From positions 457,175 to 521,174 of the forward strand of contig NZ_JAAVUV010000005.1 of the NCBI RefSeq assembly GCF_018449635.1: 64,000 bases of DNA, in the 5' to 3' direction. Each line of letters opens with the position of its first letter. Within the stretch, counting starts at the first letter, position 1. Below the pieces are notes generated by a model, which was not told the DNA's origin, ran no database searches, and saw only the letters and a list, made by a program, of their open reading frames with translations. The stretch is from Caballeronia sp. dw_276. Lineage in GTDB: Bacteria; Pseudomonadota; Gammaproteobacteria; Burkholderiales; Burkholderiaceae. Both the position numbers and the translations under genes were made by a program. Below, piece after piece: positions 58,570 through 64,000 of this stretch.

Positions 58570-59541
58570 ATGAACTATCGTCGGCTTGGACGTTCTGGAT
58601 TGCAGGTCAGCGAATTGTCGATTGGCTCGTGGGTCACCTACGGCACCCAAGTCGATCACCGCGCTGCGCGCGAATCGCTCGCTGCAGCGCGCGACCACGG
58701 TGTCAATTTCTTCGATAACGCCGAGGTCTATTCCAAAGGTGCGTCGGAAGAAATCATGGGCCGTGCATTGAAGGAACTTGCCTGGCCGCGCGTCAGTTAT
58801 GTGGTGTCCACGAAATTTTTCTTCGGCCTTAATGAAGGTACGAACCAGCATCAAACGCTCAATCGCAAATACCTGCATAACGCCATCGACGGATCGCTGG
58901 CACGTCTGCAACTCGATTACGTCGATCTCGTTTTCTGCCATCGGCCGGATCCCTATACGCCAATAGAAGAGACGGTATGGGCAATGAGCGACATCATCGC
59001 GCGCGGCAAGGCCTTGTACTGGGGCACGTCCGAGTGGAGCGCCGATGAGATTCGCAGCGCCTATGACATTGCCGATCGGCATCATTTGCACAAGCCCGTG
59101 ATGGAACAGCCAGAGTACAACCTGCTGCATCGAACGCGCGTTGAAAAAGAGTACGCGCGGCTCTATGAGGACATCGGATTGGGTCTCACAACGTGGAGCC
59201 CGCTTGCATCAGGATTACTGAGCGGGAAATATCGAGATGGCGTTCCCGCCGACAGCCGCGCGCGACTCCAGGGTTACGAGTGGTTATCGAAGAAGCTCAC
59301 GGACAAGAGCACGAACAATATTGTTGGAAGACTCGCCGAGGTTTCTGACCAGCTCGGCTGCTCGCTTGCGCAACTGTCCCTCGCCTGGATCTTGTTGAAT
59401 CCGCATGTCAGCACGGTCATTACAGGCGCGTCGCGCGTCGAACAAATTCACGAAAACATGAAAGCGATCGACGTCGTGAAAAAAATCACACCCGAGATCA
59501 AAGCGCGCATCGAGGAGATCGTTGGCGACGCGTTCGTCTGA
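58570..59541 (+). CDS. Aldo/keto reductase, voltage-gated potassium channel beta-like
   Basis: 323 residues. A TIM-barrel NADPH oxidoreductase of the Kv-beta/YghZ branch. The catalytic tetrad is visible: Asp in '[19 protein letters not shown]', Tyr in the same stretch, Lys in 'VVSTKFFFG' and His in 'VFCHRPDPY'. '[18 protein letters not shown]' binds the cofactor, followed by '[18 protein letters not shown]'. GGAG 58556-58559 precedes ATG 58570. The substrate is likely a methylglyoxal-like or xenobiotic aldehyde, not determined here. Confidence 0.92.
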   Translation: MNYRRLGRSGLQVSELSIGSWVTYGTQVDHRAARESLAAARDHGVNFFDNAEVYSKGASEEIMGRALKELAWPRVSYVVSTKFFFGLNEGTNQHQTLNRKYLHNAIDGSLARLQLDYVDLVFCHRPDPYTPIEETVWAMSDIIARGKALYWGTSEWSADEIRSAYDIADRHHLHKPVMEQPEYNLLHRTRVEKEYARLYEDIGLGLTTWSPLASGLLSGKYRDGVPADSRARLQGYEWLSKKLTDKSTNNIVGRLAEVSDQLGCSLAQLSLAWILLNPHVSTVITGASRVEQIHENMKAIDVVKKITPEIKARIEEIVGDAFV

Positions 59542-59681
59542 GGCACGACGGGAGACAGGATGCGGGTCGGATACAATAACTGCCCTGCCGACGTGTAAAC
59601 GCACTCATGTCGGCGACTGTTTTTCATCTGGCTGGCTTTGCGCCGCTCCTTCTTGTTTCTCGTCTCCGCTCATTCATCGCC

Positions 59682-60527
59682 ATGCTTAGTTACCGACACG
59701 CCTTCCACGCAGGCAATCACGCAGACGTGCTGAAACACGCGGTCGTCGTGCAGTTGCTGCAATACCTTGGCCAGAAGGACAAGGCGTTCTGGTATATCGA
59801 TACCCACGCCGGCGCCGGTGTGTATTCGCTTGCCGATGGTTACGCGACCAAAACGGGCGAGTATGAAACGGGCGTAGCCAAGCTATGGGGCAAGCGGGAC
59901 CTGCCTGGTTTGCTCAAGGATTACGTCAAGGAAGTCAAAGCGCTCAATGCAGACGGCACGCTGCAGTTTTACCCCGGCTCGCCCTACCTTGCGTGGCGGA
60001 CCATGCGCGAACAAGACCGGATGCGCTTGTTCGAGCTCCATTCAACGGAAATCGATGTGTTACGTCACAATTTTCGTGATGCCGGCCGCCGCGCGATGCT
60101 TTTCGAAGGCGATGGCTTCGACGGCATTCTCAAGCTTTTGCCGCCTCCACCCCGCCGGGCGCTGGTGCTGATCGATCCGTCTTACGAGGATAAGCGCGAC
60201 TACGCGCGTACGCTGAATTGCCTTGAGGAAAGCTTGAAACGCTTCGCGACGGGAACTTACGCAGTCTGGTATCCGCAGGTGACACGCCTGGAGTCGCAGC
60301 GTTTTGCCGATCAGCTAAAGCGCGTTCAGCCGAAGAACTGGCTTCACGTTTCATTGACCGTGAGCAAGCCGCCGGTTGATGGCTTCGGCTTGTTCGGTAG
60401 CGGTATGTTTGTCGTGAATCCGCCGTACACGCTTGTCGGGGAGTTGAAAGAGGCACTCCCTTATCTAGTCGATGCACTCGGCCAGGACAGTAAAGCCTCC
60501 TTCAAACTGGAGCATCGCGGCGACTGA
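59682..60527 (+). CDS. rlmJ: 23S rRNA (adenine2030-N6)-methyltransferase RlmJ
   Basis: 281 residues from ATG 59682 ('MLSYRHAFHAGNHADVLKH'), the start conserved across RlmJ. Motifs: 'YIDTHAGAGVYSL' (SAM binding), 'FYPGSPYLAWRTMREQD', 'LFEGDGFDGIL' and the catalytic 'LVLIDPSYEDKRDY' of N6-adenine methyltransferases (DPPY-type). The protein ends 'LPYLVDALGQD'. It methylates A2030 before the ribosome assembles. The hypothetical gene converges 16 bp away. Confidence 0.95.
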   Translation: MLSYRHAFHAGNHADVLKHAVVVQLLQYLGQKDKAFWYIDTHAGAGVYSLADGYATKTGEYETGVAKLWGKRDLPGLLKDYVKEVKALNADGTLQFYPGSPYLAWRTMREQDRMRLFELHSTEIDVLRHNFRDAGRRAMLFEGDGFDGILKLLPPPPRRALVLIDPSYEDKRDYARTLNCLEESLKRFATGTYAVWYPQVTRLESQRFADQLKRVQPKNWLHVSLTVSKPPVDGFGLFGSGMFVVNPPYTLVGELKEALPYLVDALGQDSKASFKLEHRGD

Positions 60528-60543
60528 GCAACGCCCAAGGCCC

Positions 60544-61191
60544 CTACTGCGCGGATGTGACGGAACCCGTCGCCGTATGCGGATCGGACGAACGAGCCGA
60601 CGTCTTCGGCTTGACTCCGACGGTTCTTGAGACGGTCGAGGGGTCGGTAGCGGTTGATATCGGCGCAATTGAAACCGTGGGTTGCGCTAGTGGTTGAGCC
60701 CGTGGTTGTTCACTGGATTGCGGTCGCGTGCGGGGTTGCAGAGATTGTGGCTGCGGCTGTACGTGGGGCTGACCGCTTGCGGGCATGCCGTACAAACTGC
60801 CGGAGTGCGATGCCGAAGAACGCAATCCGCGGTTACTCCCAATTCCAGCAGTGCCCGGTTGAGACTGGGTGCCCGGCGCTATGCCATAACCTTGCGCCCC
60901 TGCGTATCCCCCCGGCTGTACCTCGATATACGGCGAAACCACGATTGTCTGCTGTCCTTGTTGCGGAACTTCGGGCAGCGACCCAAGCGGGCGCGCGGGA
61001 ACCATGCCCGGCTCATCTAGCGGCCCGGTCTGCAGAACCGTACCGCCGGCGCCGCTATGAATTCCGCTTTGCGTGTCGAGAATAAGCGGCCGTCCCCCTG
61101 CTTGCGCAAACGCATCCGCTATCATCGCGCTGAAAATCAGCACTACGCACACCGGCGCCCCGTACCCGATCAACGTCGTTCTAGAACTCAT
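60544..61191 (-). CDS. Secreted Pro/Gln/Ser-rich protein of unknown function
   Basis: 215 residues, not recognised. A signal peptide runs to about 'IADAFAQAGG'. The mature part has two distinct sections: an N-terminal region with 'LILDTQSGIHSGAGGTVLQ', 'PLGSLPEVPQQGQQTIVV' and a Tyr/Gly stretch, and a C-terminal low-complexity tail of P/Q/S/R dipeptides ('PQPQSLQPRTRPQSSEQPR'). It has no Cys. Probably a periplasmic or outer-membrane protein with a disordered tail. It converges with rlmJ and is divergent from the DUF305 gene. Confidence 0.75.
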   Translation of the reverse strand: MSSRTTLIGYGAPVCVVLIFSAMIADAFAQAGGRPLILDTQSGIHSGAGGTVLQTGPLDEPGMVPARPLGSLPEVPQQGQQTIVVSPYIEVQPGGYAGAQGYGIAPGTQSQPGTAGIGSNRGLRSSASHSGSLYGMPASGQPHVQPQPQSLQPRTRPQSSEQPRAQPLAQPTVSIAPISTATDPSTVSRTVGVKPKTSARSSDPHTATGSVTSAQ

Positions 61192-61261
61192 GGCGCCCCC
61201 GCGTCAAATTTCTGATTGCCCTGCTGGTCTCGATCAACCCGTTCATATCATATGAAAGCGC

Positions 61262-61292
61262 TTTACCTTACCGCGATGGTAAGCCTTAGGCT
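61262..61292 (+). promoter_or_regulatory. MerR-type promoter upstream of the DUF305 gene
   Basis: TTTACC (61262-61267) and TAGGCT (61287-61292) are 19 bp apart, the long spacer typical of MerR-controlled promoters. The dyad CTTACC-GCGAT-GGTAAG (61267-61283) fills the spacer. It shares about 11 of 17 positions with the dyad at the copZ promoter (62650-62668). Confidence 0.6.
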
Positions 61293-61325
61293 AGCTTTCT
61301 CAAAGCCGACACTTAAGGAGATTCA

Positions 61326-61736
61326 ATGACGTTCCCGAAAACTTTCATTGCTAGCATCGCTGCTTTTGCGATGTCCATCGCGGTATCGATGCCAGTCGCT
61401 TTTGCTCAAGCGTCGACACCCGCCGACTCTATGGCCGGCATGGACATGTCGACCACGAAAAACAGCCATGACGACGAAGCAACGAAAGCATTCCAGGCAG
61501 CCGACCATTCGATGATGTCGGGCATGTCCAACATCGAGTACACCGGAAACGCCGACCATGACTTTGTGACGCACATGATTCCCCATCATCAGGGAGCGGT
61601 TGCGATGGCCAAAGTCGAGCTCAAGTACGGTAAAGACGCCAAGTTGCGTGCGCTGGCGAAAGAGATCATTGCTTCCCAAGATAAAGAGATCGCGTTCATG
61701 AAGCAATGGCTGGCCGCTCACCCGCAGAGCAAGTAA
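61326..61736 (+). CDS. Periplasmic DUF305 protein
   Basis: 136 residues with a signal peptide to about 'MPVAFAQA'. The DUF305 domain carries the Met/His-rich 'DHSMMSGMSNIEYTGNADHD' and the signature 'HMIPHHQGAVAMAKVELKYG', followed by 'ALAKEIIASQDKEIAFMKQW'. DUF305 proteins are ferritin-like helical proteins often linked to copper resistance. AAGGAG precedes ATG 61326. The MerR-type promoter upstream supports a copper-linked, inducible role, though metal binding is inferred from His/Met richness only. Confidence 0.9.
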   Translation: MTFPKTFIASIAAFAMSIAVSMPVAFAQASTPADSMAGMDMSTTKNSHDDEATKAFQAADHSMMSGMSNIEYTGNADHDFVTHMIPHHQGAVAMAKVELKYGKDAKLRALAKEIIASQDKEIAFMKQWLAAHPQSK

Positions 61737-61757
61737 TCGCCAAAGCCCGAAAACGAC

Positions 61758-61781
61758 AAAGCCCCGCACGCGGGGCTTTTT
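61758..61781. terminator. Bidirectional terminator between DUF305 and DUF3563 genes
   Basis: AAAGCCCCGC and GCGGGGCTTT form a 10-bp stem with an AC loop and T5 after it. It ends DUF305 and, in the opposite direction, the DUF3563 transcript. Confidence 0.88.
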
Positions 61782-61810
61782 CAATGCTCAACCGGGTCAC
61801 CGGCGGCAAT

Positions 61811-61957
61811 TTACAGCGAATAGCCTTCGGTTTCCAGCGAGCGAATACGCTTTTCGAGCTGGACGATATCCGACGATTGAGCCAGATACTCTTCGCGGCG
61901 GTTACGTTCTGCGGTTTCAAACCAAACGCTAACTTTTTCGAGCAAGAATGCAAACAT
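61811..61957 (-). CDS. DUF3563 family small protein
   Basis: 48 residues from ATG 61957, which has GGAGAAAAAATC before it. The product begins 'MFAFLLEKVSVWFETAERNR' and ends 'QLEKRIRSLETEGYSL'. This is the short amphipathic DUF3563 type, common in Burkholderia, of unknown function. The middle reads as a helix with heptad-like charge. Longer frames on both strands here are artefacts of overlap. The gene has its own promoter (below). Confidence 0.85.
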   Translation of the reverse strand: MFAFLLEKVSVWFETAERNRREEYLAQSSDIVQLEKRIRSLETEGYSL

Positions 61958-62032
61958 GATTTTTTCTCCAAGGATCTCAAATGAATCCCCGGCGGTTCGG
62001 GTCAGGGATATCCCTCAAAAGGGTTAACCCGA

Positions 62033-62062
62033 ATTATAGAGGAAGGCCTTGGGAGATGTTAG
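62033..62062 (-). promoter_or_regulatory. Candidate promoter for the DUF3563 gene
   Basis: Minus strand: CTAACA (62057-62062), 18 bp, then a perfect TATAAT (62033-62038). It lies 76-105 bp before the ATG, giving a leader of about 70 nt. Confidence 0.6.
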
Positions 62063-62230
62063 TGAAATGCTTGCATTGGGTGCATTCTGATTTGGAATGG
62101 TGCATGCACTAAGGCTGTACAACCCGCTGATTCGTAGACGTTTTTCAGGTTCAAGACGAGTATTGGATGTTTTTATGAGCTATTTCGGTGCATTTTCCAC
62201 GCGCCAAACCTTGCCTTGCACCAAATCCCG

Positions 62231-62617
62231 TCAACCCGCAAGTCGCTCCAGAATTGGACAGTCGGGTCGATCATCGCCGTGACAATTGACAGCTAGATGC
62301 GCCAATGTATCGCGCATGTCGGTAAGCTCCGCGATCCGCCGGTCCAACTCTGCAACGTGCTCAAGCGCAATGGCTTTGACCTCAGCGCTGGCGCGTTTCC
62401 GGTCTTGCCACAACGCCAAGAGCTTCCGGATATCTTCAACAAGGAATCCGAGTCGACGCGCTTGCCGAACAAATTGAAGTGCGTGAACCTCATGCGTCCC
62501 GTAGACACGGTAACCAGACGTCGTGCGTCCCACCGGCGGCAATAGCCCGACGCTCTCGTAGTATCGAATCATCTTGGCCGTCACACCTGACGCACGCGCC
62601 GCTTCACCAATGTTCAT
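62231..62617 (-). CDS. CueR-like MerR-family regulator (copper/silver-type)
   Basis: 128 residues. The winged HTH is at the N-terminus ('MNIGEAARASGVTAKMIRYYESVGLLPP'), then 'SGYRVYGTHEVHALQFVRQARRLGF'. The C-terminal metal loop is 'NCHGDDRPDCPIL' with C-x7-C, as in E. coli CueR (the CX7C pair that binds Cu(I)). It starts at ATG 62617; the preceding ATG (62620) is the alternative, closer to GGAG. It diverges from copZ with a promoter between them and is probably its activator. Confidence 0.9.
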   Translation of the reverse strand: MNIGEAARASGVTAKMIRYYESVGLLPPVGRTTSGYRVYGTHEVHALQFVRQARRLGFLVEDIRKLLALWQDRKRASAEVKAIALEHVAELDRRIAELTDMRDTLAHLAVNCHGDDRPDCPILERLAG

Positions 62618-62643
62618 CATCGATCTCCGAATTTTATCTGGAC

Positions 62644-62674
62644 TGTACACCTTCCAACAGTGGGAAGGTATAGC
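62644..62674 (+). promoter_or_regulatory. CueR-type copZ promoter and operator
   Basis: TGTACA (62644-62649) and TATAGC (62669-62674) are 19 bp apart. The dyad ACCTTCC-N7-GGAAGGT (62649-62669), perfect over 7 bp in each arm, fills the spacer. It matches the CueR operator consensus and lies between the divergent regulator and copZ. Confidence 0.85.
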
Positions 62675-62712
62675 ATGACACATTCTCGCAAGCCAAACAA
62701 AGGAAGGTCGTG

Positions 62713-62916
62713 ATGGAATTTCAAGTAGAAGGCATGAGCTGTCAGCATTGCGTCGCGGCTGTGACGCGCTCGATTCACGAGGTCGATGCCACCGCAAAGG
62801 TTCAGGTCGATCTCGAAAAAGGAAAGGTTGTAGTGACGTCATCCAAACCGGTCGATGATCTCAAAGAAGCCATCGATGAGGCGGGCTACACCGTCGTGTC
62901 GGCAAAAACCGCATGA
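62713..62916 (+). CDS. copZ: Copper chaperone CopZ (HMA domain)
   Basis: 67 residues. The single heavy-metal-associated domain has the metal motif 'GMSCQHCVAAV' (C-x2-C) at the N-terminus and 'KVVVTSSKPVDDLKEAIDEAGY' at the C-terminus. It carries Cu(I) to a P-type ATPase or regulator, though no CopA is in the window. ATG 62713 follows a GAAGGTC ribosome site; an in-frame GTG one codon upstream is possible. The stop overlaps the ATG of the next gene (62913-62916). Confidence 0.93.
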   Translation: MEFQVEGMSCQHCVAAVTRSIHEVDATAKVQVDLEKGKVVVTSSKPVDDLKEAIDEAGYTVVSAKTA

Positions 62917-63854
62917 CGATTGGCAACTCCGACTTCAAGGTCATTCTGATCGGTGCGTCCGGGCTGCTTGGGCGAGCCGTTTCCAGCGAACTCACCGAGC
63001 AGACACGATGGCAGGTTGTCCGGACAGCATTTCGTCACGCGGACGCGAACAGCGTCAAGCTTGATATCCGCGACAAAGAGGCGGTTCGTACGTTTATCTT
63101 TGAGCAGGAGCCCGATGCCATCGTGGTAGCGGCCGCCGAGCGCCGTCCTGATGTATGCGAAAACGATCCCTCACTCGCAAAAGCATTAAACGTGGATGCG
63201 CTGGAGTTCATCGGGGCGGCCGCTAATGAGACTGGTGCGTGGGTACTGTCGATTTCTACTGACTATGTCTTCGACGGCACCCAACCACCCTATCGCCCCG
63301 ACGACGCGCCGAATCCACTTAACGCTTACGGCCGCAGCAAGCTAGATGGTGAGCGCGCGTTGATGCAGTCAATTGCCCGTTCCTGTGTTTTACGCCTGCC
63401 GCTGCTTTACGGGCCGGTGACGGACTGGAGCGAGTCGGCTGTGACCAGCTTGGTGCCGGCGATTGTGAAGTCAGGCGTCGACAATGTCCCGGCGATCATG
63501 GACGCATGGGCGACGCGGTATCCAACCTTCACGCCAGACGTGGCGATCGTGATCCGACAACTATTGGAGCGCTGTGAAAGTGCCAAGGCCGTAAAAGGCG
63601 TGGTGCACTGGTCCGGTAATGAATCGATGACAAAGTTTGACATCGCCGGTTGTATCGCCCGGGTATTGCGGCTTGACGCCAAGATCCATTGTCAGCAGAC
63701 ACCCGCCGATGCTACGCCTCGTCCAAAGGATTGCCATCTCGCATCCGCCGCACTGGACAATATGGATATCGGTCGGAGAACGGCGTTTGAGGTTGGGATT
63801 CGCGCTGTGCTGGATAGCTGGCCTAAGCCAACAGTCAGTCGGCAGACTACGTGA
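62913..63854 (+). CDS. RmlD/MAT2B-like extended SDR
   Basis: 313 residues, extended short-chain dehydrogenase. NAD(P)-binding 'LIGASGLLGRAVSSEL' at residues 12-27, 'DAIVVAAAERRPDVCENDPS', Ser/Tyr/Lys catalytic group in 'STDYVFDGTQPPY' and 'NAYGRSKLDGERAL' (YxxxK). It belongs to the RmlD_sub_bind family; the closest comparison I recall is the methionine adenosyltransferase beta subunit (MAT2B) type rather than an operon-linked rhamnose enzyme. It overlaps copZ by four bases, so it is translated from the copper-controlled message. No rhamnose genes are nearby. Confidence 0.85.
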   Translation: MTIGNSDFKVILIGASGLLGRAVSSELTEQTRWQVVRTAFRHADANSVKLDIRDKEAVRTFIFEQEPDAIVVAAAERRPDVCENDPSLAKALNVDALEFIGAAANETGAWVLSISTDYVFDGTQPPYRPDDAPNPLNAYGRSKLDGERALMQSIARSCVLRLPLLYGPVTDWSESAVTSLVPAIVKSGVDNVPAIMDAWATRYPTFTPDVAIVIRQLLERCESAKAVKGVVHWSGNESMTKFDIAGCIARVLRLDAKIHCQQTPADATPRPKDCHLASAALDNMDIGRRTAFEVGIRAVLDSWPKPTVSRQTT

Positions 63855-63956
63855 CGGCAGCGCGGCTCTGTGCGCACTTGTCGCGCCCGTTCGAGCACGC
63901 AAACGATGCAGGCCGCGCTAAGTTCGGCAATGCCGTAAACTCGCCTTATAAACGCA

Positions 63957-63983
63957 AAAACCCCACTTTTTGGGTGGGGTTTT
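63957..63983 (+). terminator. Intrinsic terminator at the window end
   Basis: AAAACCCCAC (63957-63966) and GTGGGGTTTT (63974-63983) form a perfect 10-bp stem around TTTTTGG. It lies 103 bp past the SDR stop and would end the copZ-SDR transcript. Confidence 0.82.
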
Positions 63984-64000
63984 AAGCGACTGCGGTGGAT

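Noticed and set aside
61252..61329. 25-codon leader frame overlapping the DUF305 start (ATGA)
   Set aside because: The MerR-type promoter would start transcription inside or after this frame, so it would not be translated from that message, and it lacks a ribosome site.

Overview
The window is high-G+C DNA from a chromosome of a Burkholderia-group betaproteobacterium; Caballeronia or Paraburkholderia is the best guess. The guess rests on protein character and gene order: an AruF/AstA-type arginine succinyltransferase (AST) operon, a nap-ccm block, a FtrABCD-type iron importer, a DUF3563 peptide and HemP. It carries about 70 protein genes, an initiator tRNA-fMet and a tRNA-Ser(GGA). I see no phage, integrase, transposase or CRISPR array, so this is mostly ordinary core and near-core genome.

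Layout. 1-252: end of a HlyD-type adaptor gene. 259-9367 (minus): arginine catabolism in transcription order aotP-like ATPase, argR-like regulator, astC, aruF, astA, astD, astB, astE, with a plausible ArgR site before astC. 9.5-13.2 kb: a hypothetical protein, a short EAL protein, a GNAT acetyltransferase, YigZ, a ferredoxin and rpsU. 13.45-16.9 kb: tRNA-fMet, a POT peptide transporter, an SDR and an RNase H-like protein. 16.95-28.06 kb (minus): a continuous respiratory block napEDABC followed by ccmABCDEFGHI, which makes periplasmic nitrate reductase and the System I machinery that attaches haem to NapB and NapC. 28.3-32.5 kb: a GST, malate synthase G, a HigBA toxin-antitoxin pair and tRNA-Ser. 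32.6-37.06 kb (minus): acetyl-CoA synthetase followed by a two-gene solute:sodium symporter, an acetate/short-acid uptake and activation set. 37.5-40.7 kb: an EamA exporter, a UPF0114 protein and a class I fumarase.

From 40.8 to 53.1 kb the window is dominated by iron: bacterioferritin, (murI), bacterioferritin-associated ferredoxin, a 20-residue membrane peptide, tonB-exbB-exbD, hemP, and a minus-strand FtrABCD-like ferrous iron importer with a GlcG/HbpS-like gene at its end. Fur-box-like sequences lie before bfd, hemP, ftrA and, more weakly, bfr. Between these lie a LysR/pirin divergent pair, an OsmC protein and an AtaL-like protein. 53.2-60.5 kb holds uvrB, an aromatic/aspartate aminotransferase, a patatin-like phospholipase, an aldo/keto reductase and rlmJ. 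61.2-63.9 kb is a small copper-type region: a DUF305 gene, a DUF3563 gene, a CueR-like MerR regulator, copZ, and an RmlD/MAT2B-like SDR overlapping copZ. Two MerR-type promoters with 19-bp spacers are visible, one before copZ and one before the DUF305 gene.

I did not find a clearly undescribed multi-gene system. The most useful leads are small: three short genes missed by ordinary length cut-offs (20, 39 and 48 residues), a cluster of inverted repeats behind hemP, an apparently leaderless higB with its operator inside the promoter, a bacterioferritin with Thr where a ferroxidase Glu is expected, and the paired MerR promoters. All calls come from reading the sequence; no database search was run.
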